A stretch of 64,000 bases of DNA from Closterium sp. NIES-65. Taxonomy: Eukaryota > Streptophyta > Zygnematophyceae > Desmidiales > Closteriaceae. The DNA is taken from NCBI GenBank assembly GCA_948144175.1, contig CANXME010000897.1:248001-312000 (forward strand), given 5' to 3'. A model generated the notes under the pieces. It worked only from the letters and a program-made list of their open reading frames with translations. It had not been told where the DNA came from and searched no databases. Positions 1 to 11,347 of this stretch are shown here, in pieces. The first letter of the stretch is position 1. Each line of letters starts with the position of its first letter. The translations under genes and the position numbers were made by a program.

Positions 1-1786
1 TGAGTGGCATGTGGATTTTCAGGGTGAAGCGGCCGCCGGGCTCTCCGCCTGTCTTCAAGGCACGTTACATTGCACGAGGCTTCAGTCAGCGAGAGGGAGT
101 TGACTTCTTCCAGACCTTCTCCCCGACCCCGAAGATGACCACTCTTCGGGTTCTGCTGCACGTCGCCGCTCAGCGTAACTACGAGCTCCACTCGCTTGAC
201 TTCAGCACTGCTTTCCTGCAGGGCAGCTTGCACGAGGAGATCTGGCTGCGCCGTCCACCTGGCTTCACTGGGTCGTTCCCTTCTGGTACCCAGTGGAGCC
301 TCCGACGTCCAGTCTACGGTCTCCGCCAGGCGCCTCGTGAGTGGCACGACACACTGAGGACTACGCTTGCGGCTCTTGGGTTCGCGCCTTCTACTGCTGA
401 CCCGTCGCTGTTTCTACGCACCGACACCTTACTGCCGCCGTTCTACGTCCTTGTGTACGTCGACGACTTGGTCTTTGCTACTGCTGACACTCTGGCACTC
501 GCCCACGTGAAGTCGGAGCTGCAGAAGAGACACACGTGCACAGACCTGGGTGATCTGACAAGCTATCTTGGCTTGCGGATCACCCGGGACAGAGCACGCC
601 GCACCATCACCTTGACTCAGTCACACATGGTGCAGCAGGTCCTTCAGCGCTTCCGCTTCACGTACTCCTCGCCTCAGCCCACTCCTCTGCCTACCGGTCA
701 CTCGCTCTCAGATCTGCCTTCGGATGAGTCCGTAGAGCCGAGTGGCCCGTATCCAGAGCTTGTGGGTTGCCTCATGTACCTGATGACCTGCACTCGACCA
801 GACCTTGCATACCCTCTCAGCATTCTTGCACGCTATGTCGCTCCCGGCCGTCACCGGAAGGAGCACATGGATGCAGCTAAGAGGGTGTTGCGCTACTTGT
901 GCAGTACGTCGGGCATGGGGCTAGTGCTTGGAGGGCGAGTCCCAGTTGTTCTCACTGGGCACTCAGACGCTTCTTGGGCAGACGACCAGGCTACTCAGCG
1001 GTCGTCTCAGGGTTACTCCTTTAGTCTTGGCTCTGGTTTTGTTTCTTGGCGTTCTACTCGCTCTTCTTCTGTTCTCAGCTCCAGTTGTGAGGCTGAGATC
1101 TACGCCACAGCCATGGCGGCCCAGGAGCTACGCTGGCTCACCTACTTGCTGACCAACCTTGGAGAGCAGCCTCGTTCTCCTCCAGTGCTGTACGTCGACA
1201 ACAAGGCAGCCATTGCCTTGTGTGAGGAGCACAGACTCGAGCACAGAACGAAGCACATTGCTCTGCGTTACTTCCTTGCTCGAGAGTTGCAGCAGCGTGG
1301 TCAGCTTCGCCTGCGTTACGTGGCCTCTGAGGCCAACACTGCTGATGTGTTCACCAAGGCGCTTCAGCCTTGTGACCATCAGCGCTTTTGCACTCTTCTA
1401 GGCCTTGTGCCTACTGGACCTCACTTGCTTACTTCTTGAGTCTGTTTGTACTGTGATCTCTATATATATACCTGCATGTTTACTCTTGTTAGGTTGTGAT
1501 CATTGTACCTTTTGCTCTATTATAAACCTGCATGTGAACTGGTCTTGTGACCACTTGCTTGTGCTCGGAATTTGTGTGGTATCCTTGAGATCCACCCTGA
1601 GCTTGTTTTGCCTTGCTTTGCCTTGACTGGTCTTGTGACCCCTAGTTCTCCCCGCCTATGGGGGTGTGTCAAACATTATATATGTTGTGTTAGTTTAGGC
1701 TACAGTGGGTTAGCCTATAGGGGGTACACAATTCTAGGGTTAGGTACTTGTACTCATTTCACTGCTAGTTCATTCATTCCTGTTCA
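1..1786 (+). mobile_element. Copia LTR element A, 3' part (RT, RNase H, 3' LTR)
   Basis: This is the downstream portion of a Ty1/Copia element; the rest lies left of the window. The reverse transcriptase region occupies about 9-760, with the active-site motif YVDDLVFA near 455-480. The RNase H region follows to about 1400, with the motif ASWADDQATQRSSQGY near 970-1020 and the YVDNKA motif near 1190-1210. A polypurine tract (CTATGGGGGTG, about 1656-1666) precedes the 3' LTR at 1667-1786. The visible coding part looks whole. LTR sequence places it in the same lineage as elements B, C, D, E and G. It sits inside the gag of fossil element F; the flank GTGAT (1787-1791) would be one copy of the target duplication, its partner being outside. 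Confidence 0.9.
1667..1786 (+). repeat. 3' LTR of element A
   Basis: It begins TGTCAAACATT directly after the polypurine tract and ends TTCCTGTTCA. At 120 bp it is very short for Copia. It shares the core GTAGGCTAYAGTGGGG-like and TAGGGGGTACA blocks with the LTRs of B and C. The right edge was set by where gag-like sequence of element F resumes. Confidence 0.8.
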
Positions 1787-1928
1787 GTGATTCCAACACA
1801 ATGTTTACGAAGATTTCCTTGGAAATCGAGCTTCCCCACTTCACGATTTGATCGCGAAGGCTTCGACAGCGGTTGATGTAGCTGTTGACCTTCTCCCCTG
1901 AGGTAATCTTAGTTTCCAGCAGTTGCTG

Positions 1929-2069
1929 TGTCAGAATCCCAACCACTAGACCATTGGGATAAAAGGGCTTGTTTCAGTAGCGGGTCAGTGCGCCCATAAC
2001 CCCCCAGGCGAACGCGCCTGTAACCCTCTCCAGGATCAATCGGGCATCCACAGTGCAGATCTACTGACA
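1929..2069 (-). repeat. TRIM 3' LTR (141 bp)
   Basis: On the - strand it runs TGTCAGTAGATCT to GGGATTCTGACA. It differs from its partner at 2163-2303 by a single base. Confidence 0.9.
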
Positions 2070-2162
2070 CCCCCCCACACTGGGAGGCCCAGGACTAAGC
2101 ACGGCGGCACCGGACTACATGTGCATACACCGGGATTCGAACCCGAGACCGCTCTGATACCA

Positions 2163-2303
2163 TGTCAGAATCCCAACCACTAGACCATTGGGATAAAAGG
2201 GCTTGTTTCAGTAGCGGGTCAGTGCGCCCATAACCCCCCAGGCGAACGCGCCTGTAACCCTCTCCAGGATCGATCGGGCATCCACAGTGCAGATCTACTG
2301 ACA
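2163..2303 (-). repeat. TRIM 5' LTR (141 bp)
   Basis: It is adjacent to primer site TGGTATCAGAGC on the - strand. Its last bases hold a box A-like TGGTCTAGTGG. Confidence 0.9.
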
Positions 2304-3043
2304 TGCTGGAGTAGTCGGCTCGAGGAGACGGAGTCCTTGGGCTAATACACGCCGTTCAGGTGGCGCCAAGCGTCGAGGGCTGGGGCAGCCGATGTCTTGT
2401 ATGAACGAATGTTCAGCTGCTCCGCCGGCGACATGTTACGCAGAAGAATCCCGTACGCCATCATGGACTCGTTATAATAGCGAGTCCTTGCGTCGTCAGT
2501 GTCCTCAGCAGGTCCCGAGTAGCTCTCGTCGAAATAATGATAGATCTGCGCGTTTTGCAGCAGCAGCTCCAGCTCGAAGCTCCATGTGTAAAAGTCTCTG
2601 CCGTCAAAGCATACACTTGTCTTTATTTTTTATATGCTCAAAAACCTTGATTGCGCGGAGAGAATTGCTTCATCGCTGGGACAGGGAGTCTTGGGGGTTG
2701 AGCCATTCGTATCTAGGGAGAAGCCTTGCGGGGCGGAGTTTTGGCCGTTTGGGGCTGGTTGAGTGGGTTGGGAAGAAGTTCCCGCATCGCCATTCCGCAA
2801 TGTCTAGAGCCCTTGCTCCAGGCTCGTGAGTCGCTGAAGCAGTTGTGCGAGGACGGCGGAAGGAATCGTCGTCGTTTCCTCGTTTGTCGTTGCCGGGTTG
2901 GGCTGCGCTTCAGCCGTCAGATTCGTCTGACCTCCAGATCCTCCGGCCATTCTTGCATGTGATCGTGTGCCGGACGCCACTTTCCGAATGTCGCAGATTT
3001 CGGAGATGGCGGTGCGAAGGATTCCTGAGTCGCTCTCATACCA

Positions 3044-3860
3044 TGCTGCGATTAGAAGTTGATCGTGGCCTAGGATCTACTCAGGAAGGTTCGCACGCAG
3101 AGAAGTGATGTTGGTGGGCCCTTGACCTCAATAGCAGAGCGAATGTAAAATGCTTTGAGATGATAAAGAACGTGCAGTACAAGGAATATAAATATGAGTA
3201 CAGGGGAATTCGAAACGACCTAACTAGCCATGTACTCTAAGGGGTACATTCCCTTATTGCATCGAAATCCAACCGTGCGACTCCGAGTGGTTACGTAACT
3301 GTTCGGGCAGAATCCTCGCCACTGCTGCTGCCTCATGCTGTGTGCGCGACGATCCAGATGCTCCTCGTGACCGTCTGTCCCTTCGCCTTTCTTCTGCCTT
3401 TTCGTCTTCACTCTCGATAGTGCGTGCTTCGGCTTTGCTATTTTGAGGAGTGCACAGTAATATTCAAGTATTACTATTCGTAACATCTTCGTTAGGTTTC
3501 TGTGTTTTCCTTTGTGTTATTGTCATCGTGATGTTTTTGTCCTTTGTGTCGTTTTTGTCGCTTGTGTCGTTTCACGGTGTGATGTTAAAGTGTGTCTGGT
3601 CTACGATCAAGGTGGGGATCGTTGTTGGGGCAGCGTTGCTTGCCTTAGCATACCGGAACCATCTCTTTTGTAGCACCGGTGCATTTTAGCATTCACTACT
3701 AGTACGTGTTGTCTCTCTCTTTATCACTACGTGTCACCGTATATCGTTTGTAGTTGTGAGATTTCGTTGTGTGATGCTAGAATGTGTCGGGTCTACGATT
3801 GAGATGGGGATCGTTCTTGGGGCAGCGTTGCTTTCCACGTGTTGGGTTGGGTGGGTGTTG
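3044..3860 (-). other. Probable 5' LTR and flank of fossil F; no gene seen
   Basis: The sequence upstream of the F primer site on the - strand should be F's 5' LTR, whose outer edge cannot be fixed because no partner LTR is present. About 80 bp are present twice in direct orientation (about 3562-3642 and 3753-3836), both containing TGGGGATCGTT and GGGGCAGCGTTGCTT. No open frame here looks real. Confidence 0.35.
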
Positions 3861-3994
3861 TGAGAAGAATAGAACGAGAATGGATGAACTATGAATGAAG
3901 TGAGTACATATAGGAAACCCTAATTGGGTTGTACCCCCTATGGGATACCCCACTATAGCCTACACAACAGCATAAGCTATATAACGTTCTGACA
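3861..3994 (-). repeat. 3' LTR of element B (134 bp)
   Basis: On the - strand it runs TGTCAGAACGTT to CTATTCTTCTCA. It is identical to the copy at 11209-11342. Confidence 0.95.
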
Positions 3995-6900
3995 CACCCC
4001 CATAGGCAAAGTGGGGAAGAACAAGGGGTCACAAGACCAGTCAAGAAAAACAGAGCAAGCTCAGGGTGGATCACAAAGTCACCACACAGTCCGAGCACAA
4101 CGACAAGGCCACAAGGCCACTTCACATGCAGGAGTACACACATATATATATAGAGCTAGACAAGCAAGAGCAGGTATATATATGTGACAGTACAAGCAAG
4201 GTCAAGAGGAGAGCAAGTGAGGCAAGACAGGTACAAGACCCAGCTGAGTGCAGAAGCGCTGATGGTCACAAGGCGCGAGTGCCTTGGTGAACACGTCAGC
4301 AGTGTTGGCCTCAGAGGCCACGTATGCAAGCCGCAACTGTCCACGCTGCTGTAGCTCACGAGCAAGGAAGTAGCGGAGAGCAATGTGCTTCGTTCTGTGC
4401 TCCAGGCGCTGCTCTCGACACAAGGCCAGCATGGCCTTGTTGTCTACGTACAGCACTGGAGGAGAACGAGGCGGCTCTCCAAGGTCAGTCAGCAGGTAGG
4501 TGAGCCAGCGAAGCTCCTGTGCAGCCATGGCCCCGGCATAGATCTCAGCCTCACAACTGGAGCTGAGGACAGAAGACGAGCGAGTAGCCCGCCACGAGAC
4601 AGAGCCGGAACCAAGACTGAAGGTGTAACCCTGTGACGACCGCTGCGTAGCCTGGTCGTCAGCCCAAGAAACGTCCGCGTGCCCCGTAAGGACCACTAGA
4701 CTACGCCCTCCAAGCACTAGCCCCATGCCCGACGTACTGCACAGGTAGCGCAACACCCTCTTCGCTGCAGCCATGTGCTCTGGTCGGTGTCTCGCAGGAG
4801 CAACATAGCGTGCAAGAATGCTAAGAGGGTATGCAAGGTCAGGTCGTGTGCAGGTCATCAGGTACATGAGGCAGCCAACAAGCTCTAGGTACGGGCCACT
4901 CGACTCTACGGACTCATCCGAAGGCAGAGCTGAGAGCGAGTGGCGAGTAGGCAGAGGAGTGGCCTGAGGCGAGGAGTACGTGAAGCCGAAGCGCTGAAGG
5001 ACCTGCTGCACCATGTGTGACTGAGTCAAGGTAATGGTGCGGCGTGCTCTGTCCCGAGTGATCTGCAAGCCAAGATAGCTGCGCAGTTCACCCAGGTCTG
5101 TGCACGTGTGTCTCTTCAGCAGCTCGGACTTCACGTAGGCGAGTCCAGCAGTGTCCGCTGTGGCAAAGACCAAGTCGTCGACGTACACGAGGATGTAGAA
5201 CGGCGGTAGAGAAGTGTCGGTGCGCAGAAACAGCGAAGGGTCAGCAGTAGAGGGAGCAAACCCAAGAGCCGCAAGCGTAGTCCTCAGTGTGTCGTGCCAC
5301 TCACGCGGTGCCTGGCGGAGACCGTAGACTGGCCGTCGGAGGCTCCACTGGGTGCCAGGAGGGAAAGTCCCAGTGAAGCCAGGTGGACGGCGCAGCCAGA
5401 TCTCCTCGTGCAGGCTACCCTGCAAGAAAGCAGTGCTGAAGTCAAGAGAGTGGAGCTCGTAGTCGCGCTGAGCGGCTATGTGCAGCAGCACCCGAAGAGT
5501 AGTCATCTTCGGGGTGGGAGAGAAGGTCTGAAAGTAGTCAACTCCCTGCCGCTGACTGAAGCCACGAGCGACGTACCGCGCCTTAAGACAGGTGGAGAGC
5601 CCGGCGGCCGCTTCACCCTGAAGATCCACATGCCACTGACGATGTTCGCCCCAGGAGGGGGAACCGCGTCAACGTAGGTGCCTGTGGACTTCCAGGAAGC
5701 CATCTCTTCATCCATAGCTGCCTGCCACTGAGAGGAGTAGGGACCCTCTACGGCCTCCGCGTAAGAGCGCGGAGTCGGGATGTCTAGTGCATCCGGGTCT
5801 CCCTCAGGGGCAAGCAGTACAGACGCGAGATGAGGTGAAGTAGTAGCCAGACACTGGAACTCCTCCTGCCTGTCCTCAAGGACGTTAGTGCCAAGAGCAC
5901 ACTCACCCCCGACGGACGGAGGACAGACAGACGCAGACTCAGCAACAAGACCGGCAGCGTAGTCTAGACGACAGCGAGCAGCAAAGTCGACGAGCTCAGC
6001 AACAAGCGCAGACGCAGCAGCAGACTCAAACGAGGGGTCAGTGACGACAGTACCAAGGAGCCGCGTGACAGTAGGACTGGCAGTACGAAGAGAGTCCGAC
6101 TCCAGGTCAGCAAGCGCAGGAAGAGAGGACGCAAGAGGAGAAGGCAAAGGGGCACGCAGAGGAGCAGTGGACGGACGCAGAGACATCCGGTGCGTGCCAG
6201 GGACAGGAGGAGGACGCTGACGCGAACCGCGACCACTAGCGCGAGCAGCACGAACAGGCGACGCGGGACGAGATGCAGGCTCACGGCGCTCAGCAAGACC
6301 TCTAGTAGGACCAGTGTAAGGAGAGGGAGCAGGAAGAGGGGAGGCGGGCTCTAACTGTGACGGTGACTGGACACGCGGTGGACACTCTACAGGAGGAGAA
6401 AGACCAAGAACTTGTTGCAGGAGCGGAACGAAGTACGGCCGAGGCCGCGCGGCGACTCGAGACACAGCAGAGACAGCACCAGCACCTCCGGCAGCACCAG
6501 CGCCAACAGCACCTCCAGCGGCAGGACCTCCAATAGCACCAGCAGCAGGACCACCGCCAGGACAGACAGCAGCAGTCTCAGCACCAGCACCCTCAGCAGC
6601 GCCAGCTCCAGTAGGACCCACAGGCCCAGCAGCTCCGGGACCGGCGGCACCAGCACCCTCAGCGGCCGAAGAAGCTCCAGCTCCAGCAGCACGCCTCCAG
6701 CGGCGAGCAAACCACTCGCGCAGCTCCTGTGGAGAGAGTGGCTCCCCCTTAGACGGAGCACCCAGAGAACCTCCAGGCCCAGCACCGCCAGACGCCACAA
6801 GGGGAGGTCCAGCGGTCGCAGGCTCCGCACCTCCAGGCCCAGCAGCCCCAGACGCAGCACCTCCAGGCTCAGCAGCTCCTGACGTAGCACCCTCAGACTC

Positions 6901-9900
6901 AGCACCCCCAGGCTCAGCAGCTCCAGACGCAGCACCCCCAGGCTCAGCAGCTCTCGACGTAGTACCCCCAGACTCAGCAGCCCTAGGCTTAGCACCCCCT
7001 GTCGCAATACCCCTAGGCTCAGCACCCCCAGGCGCAGCACCCCCAGTCTCAGCACCCCCACGCGCAGCACCCACGCGCACGGCACCCCCAGAGTCAGCAC
7101 CCCCAGGCTCAGCACCCGCAGCAGTACCAGAGTCACCAGCAACCTCGACCGGCTCGACTGCGTCAACCTGGGACACACCAGAAGGGGCAGGACCCTGAGG
7201 GGGAAGGGGGTCTACCGGGGGGGGACCTGGCACAAGGAAGTGTGGCGGTGGGGGGAGGGAAGGAGTGCGGTAGGGGAAGAGACGGTAGAAGGGGACCGGC
7301 TCGTCGAACATGACGTCCTGGGAGGACAGAACACGACGAGAGGAGGGGTGGTAGAACTGCCACCCTGGGGCGTCAGGGGTGAAGCCCAGGAAGACACAGG
7401 GAGCAGCACGAGGGGACAGCTTGTCCGCAGACAAGTCGCGGACAAACGCCCGAGATCCCCAGACACGGAACGCAGACGCATCGCCGACCTTCCCCGTCCA
7501 CAGCAGAGCTGGGGAGGTCTCCGGCCGGGAGACCCTGGGGTGAAGGTTGAGCTGATGCGCCGCGTACCGAACTGCAAACGGCCACAGAAAATGGGGGGCA
7601 GCCGCATGCATCATGGACGTACGAGCGACGTCCATGACCATGCCAATGCGGCGCTCAGCAATCCCATTTTGCTGTGGAGAGTCCGGAAGCGTAAAGGTCT
7701 GGCGGATCCCCCGTGCACGAGAGTAGGCCCAGAGAAGGCCAGAGGAGAACTCCCCACCTCGGTCAGAGTGCAGACGCAGAACAGGAAAGTCCGAGCCGAA
7801 GCTCCTCCTGAGCTGGAGACGAGCTGCGCGGATCCAGTCGATCAGCCCCTCTGTGACATCACCCTTGCTGCGCAAGGGGAAGACTGTGGTGTAACGCGAG
7901 TAGTCGTCAACCACCAGCAGGAAGTAGCGCTCGTGACCCTGCCCACGGACGCGGGCCGGGCCCCACACGTCCATGTGAAGTGTCTGCAGAGGAGCCTCTG
8001 TCGGGGGAAACTGGGAGGAGTGAGGAGCAGCCCGGAGGCGCCCCTCGACACAGGGGACACAGGAAGGTCCTGGTCCCAAAGGAAGGGGAGGGAGAGACCG
8101 GGGGAGACCAGAGACAAGGACACGGGAAGCCATGCCCCGAAGACGAGGCAAGGAGGGGTGGCCAAGACGGTGGTGCTAGAGGAGAGTCTCGTGAGACAGG
8201 AGGCGACACGAACAGGGGGCAGACTCAGGACCTGACCGGGACGCAGCAGCAAACACCTGACCCGACGCAGCTACCTGGCCAGGCGCAGGGACAGGAGGAG
8301 ACTCAGTGGTCAAGGTGTAGAGGCTCGACCCTGGCCGACGCGAGAACGTGGCCAGGTGCCGGCCTGTACGTGCGTCCGTGCAGTGGGTAACCCGCTGACT
8401 CGCAGGAGTAAACTTGTGAACCCCCGCATCCTGCAGGTCAGCACCACTCACCAAGTTCGTCGAGAACGAGGGGATGTACAGACCAGACAGGGTGCCCGAG
8501 GGGGCAGCCGGACACGGGAGGACAGTGGAGAAATGAGAGAGGACAGGACCCCCAGAGGGGTCAGCCTGGGAGACTGCAACCGGCCGACCAAGCGGCGTGA
8601 GTGTGGTGCGGTCTCGAAAGAAGGAGCGAGAAGCCCCTGAGTCAAGTGTGAAAGTGAGGGAGGCCGAAGCGGACGCAGTACCTGGGAGCGCAGCCTCACC
8701 AGTACCTGAGAGCGCAGACGCACTGGCACCTAGAGCAGCAGCCTCACAAGCACCTAGCGCAGCAGTACCAATGCCCGGGTCGGGCGGGAAACACCGGTAA
8801 CAATCACCCTCCTCACTAATAGTCACAGCATACATGGCAGCAAGGATAGCATCAAAGTCAAGATCAAAGATAGCTACACCAGCCCTAGACAGCTCTCCCC
8901 AGCGGGGAATCTCACTAGCCTCGGGGAACTGCTGACGCCAAGCGTCCGTCAGGCGGCCAAAGCAGCGCTGGGTGGGGTGGGCACCCCCACACTACTCACC
9001 CGCGCGGTCGCCGGAACGAAGGACGTAGGCGCACGGACCAGTACCCCCACCCCTCTGACGCTGCGTGTACCACTCACGGAGCTGCTGGGGCGGGGGGATG
9101 TCCCGCGAACGCTGCTGGCGCTGACCACTACCAGAACCGCTCCGCTGCGGGGCACCACCCCGACCAGCTCCACCCCCTCCGCCACCGCCGCCTCCACCTC
9201 CGCCACCACCGCCGCCTCCACTCCCACCGCTGCCGCCGCCACCGCCGCCTCTTCCGCCGCTGCCACCACCACCACCGCCTCCGCCACTACTCCCACCGCC
9301 ACCCCCACTCCCTCCGCCGCCTCCACCGCCACCTCCACCGCCCCCTCCAGCTCCACCCGCGCCCTTGCCCCCCTTGCCCTTGCCAGGGCGGCGTCTCCCG
9401 CTAGGGGCAGACGCCGCGTCGACCGACTCAAGACCAAGCAGGTCGGCAGCAGCAGCAGAGGCAACAGAGGGCAGTAGGGGGGGAGGAGAACACCCCTCAA
9501 AGCTGGGGGTGCGAGGGTCACCACGAGAGGCTTCGACAGCGACGATGCTCTTCTCCGCCGCTAGGAGGGCCTTCTCGAGGAGGTCGACAGTGAGAGTGGT
9601 GGGACAGACTGAGAGGAAGTGGTCCCTGACTACGCGAAGGGAGTCAAGGAGGCGTCTGACTATGTAGTAGAGAGTGATGTACATGGGGGGGGGGTTCTTG
9701 GCGCAGAACTCAGCAGGAAGGGCGGCGCGGTAGCGAGTGTCACTAGTGCGGAGGTGCGTAATGAGGTCAGCGACAGTGGGAAAGGAGGTGAGATCAGGAA
9801 AGAGGTACGGTAGCATGAGGCGGCTCAGTGCAGCAGTGGCAGGGGAAGAGTAGCGCGCAACTACAGCGTCGTACAAGGTTTGAGCACTCTTGTACTGACT

Positions 9901-10202
9901 AAAGTGCGCGCGCTCAGTGGTGGGCAAGTGGCGACGCACAGCAAGATGTGCAGCAGCATCGCGGGTGGCCCACTGAGAGCGAACAGTGGGGTCAGCATCG
10001 GCAGCAGGGGCAGGAGAGGCGCCAGAGGTGAGGTCAAAGAGGGAAAGGCCGTCCGCCCTATCGCACTGTAAGAACAGCTGCAGGTCGTCGACCCAGACCT
10101 CAAAGTCAATGGCTCTACCCTCAGCGTCAAAAGCGAGGACACTAGGGGTAGCCATGACGACGACAGTGGAGCAGTGCAAGCAGTAGGGGAAGTGCACGCA
10201 GT

Positions 10203-11190
10203 GACAGCGGTACGGTGCTCACCGGGCAGGGAAGGTTGGGCGGCTCGGCAGGAGGGCGGCTTGGCGACTCGGCGGCTCGGCTGCTGGGCGGCTCGGCTCC
10301 CGGGCGGCTCGGCGGCAGGGCGGCTCGGGTGCCGGGCGGCTCGGGTGCAGGGCGGCTCGGGGGCGGGGCGGCTCGGCTGCTGGGCGGCTCGGGTGCAGGG
10401 CGGCTCGGGGGCGGGGCGGCTCGGCTGCACTGCGGCTCGGTGGTCCGGCGGTGCGGCGGCTGCTGCTGGGCGACTCGGCTGCTCCGGTACCGGGCGGCGT
10501 GGCGGTCGGCTGCGTGGGCGGCGGGGCCGCGTAGGTGAGGGCGGCGAGGCCGCGTAGGTGAAGGTGGCGGGGCCGCGTAGGTGAAGGCGGCGGGGCCGCT
10601 CAGGTGAAGGCGGCGGGGCCGCGTTGGTGAGGGCGGCGGGGCCGCGTAGGAGAGGGCGGCGAGGCCGCACAGCTCAGGGCGGCGAGGCCGCGATAGGAGG
10701 GTGGCGGGGCCGCACGAGCAGAGCGACGGGGCCGCGATGTGAGGGCGGCGAGGCCGCGACCGCAGGGCGACGGGGCCGCGATCAAAGGGCGGCGGGGCCG
10801 CGATGTAAGGGCGGCGGGGCCGCGACGTAAGGGCGGCGGGGCCGCGAGAGCAGGGGCGGCGGGGCCGCGACGTAAGGGCGGCGGGGCCGCGACAGCAGGG
10901 CGACGGGGCCGCGAGGTAAGGGCGGCGGGGCCGCGAGAGCAGGGGCGGCGGGGCCGCGATCAAAGGGCGGCGGGGCCGCGAGAGCAGGGGCGGCGAGGCC
11001 GCGATGTAAGGGCGGCGGGGCCGCGATGTAAGGGCGACGGGGCCGCGATTAAGGGGCGGCGGGGCCGCGATCGTAGGGTCGGCCGCTAGGGCGGCTCGGT
11101 AAGAGAATGGCCCGAGGCGCGACTCGGGATGAGTGCGCTTCGGGCAGGAAAAAAAATCGAGTGGTGGGCCTTAGGCGCAGTTCCCACAGG
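10203..11190 (-). repeat. GC-rich tandem-repeat leader of element B
   Basis: Between primer site and gag the sequence is a degenerate tandem array of units of about 21-24 bp, reading GGCGGGGCCGCGA with variable tails on the + strand (about 10550-11080), then units of GGCGGCTCGG (10240-10440). It shows open frames in several phases only because stop codons are rare in such DNA. It is most simply untranslated leader. Confidence 0.8.
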
Positions 11191-11208
11191 GGAACCTGCT
11201 CGATACCA

Positions 11209-11342
11209 TGAGAAGAATAGAACGAGAATGGATGAACTATGAATGAAGTGAGTACATATAGGAAACCCTAATTGGGTTGTACCCCCTATGGGATACCCCA
11301 CTATAGCCTACACAACAGCATAAGCTATATAACGTTCTGACA
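11209..11342 (-). repeat. 5' LTR of element B (134 bp)
   Basis: It is identical to 3861-3994. It is followed on the - strand by primer site TGGTATCGAGC and flanked outside by TGTTG. Confidence 0.95.
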
Positions 11343-11347
11343 TGTTG

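Larger units (their letters stand above)
1929..2303 (-). mobile_element. TRIM (terminal-repeat retrotransposon in miniature), 375 bp
   Basis: Two 141-bp direct repeats (1929-2069 and 2163-2303) differ at one position and enclose only 93 bp. The flanks carry a perfect 5-bp duplication TGCTG (1924-1928 and 2304-2308). On the - strand the internal part starts with primer site TGGTATCAGAGC and ends with a G-run polypurine tract. It has no coding capacity and must be moved by another element's proteins. A tRNA-like stretch crosses the LTR/primer-site border: a box A-like TGGTCTAGTGG lies at the LTR end and a perfect box B GGTTCGAATCC lies just inside. It looks whole and recent. Confidence 0.92.
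1787..3043 (-). mobile_element. Fossil LTR retroelement F: gag region and primer-binding site
   Basis: On the - strand a primer-binding site TGGTATGAGAGC (3043-3032) is followed by a start-like gag N terminus (MAGGSGGQTNLT, near 2960) and further down by gag-like sequence of the UBN2/Retrotran_gag type (LLQQLLETKITSGEKV and VNSYINRCRSLRDQI, in about 1920-1790 and 2310-2350). The region is interrupted by a TRIM (1929-2303) and ended by element A. No pol part is visible. It is an old, broken copy with several breaks, of a lineage different from A-E. Copia membership is likely but not proven, because the pol order cannot be seen. Confidence 0.6.
3861..11342 (-). mobile_element. Copia LTR retrotransposon B, 7.48 kb
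   Basis: It is bounded by two identical 134-bp LTRs and a perfect target duplication TGTTG (3856-3860, 11343-11347). Reading the - strand: 5' LTR 11342-11209, primer site TGGTATCGAGCAGG (initiator tRNA-Met type), a GC-rich repeat leader (about 11190-10200), gag starting near 10155 (MATPSVLAFDAEG), protease near 8630 (DSGASRSFF), integrase about 8000-7600 (LHSDRGGEF, SPQQNGIAERR), an Ala/Gly/Glu-rich linker (about 7150-6400), reverse transcriptase about 5650-4900, RNase H about 4700-4250, polypurine tract next to 3995-4005, and 3' LTR 3994-3861. The part order protease-integrase-RT-RNase H is that of Copia. Identical LTRs mean a recent insertion. It has about three breaks. Confidence 0.95.

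Noticed and set aside
2095-2304. Possible true tRNA gene in the TRIM
   Set aside because: Box A and box B are present but the acceptor stem and anticodon arm do not pair as a tRNA, and the stretch is part of a duplicated LTR with primer site.
10142-11089. Several long frames on both strands in the leader of B
   Set aside because: GC-rich tandem repeats rarely contain stops in any phase. The region lies between primer site and gag and shows no domain.
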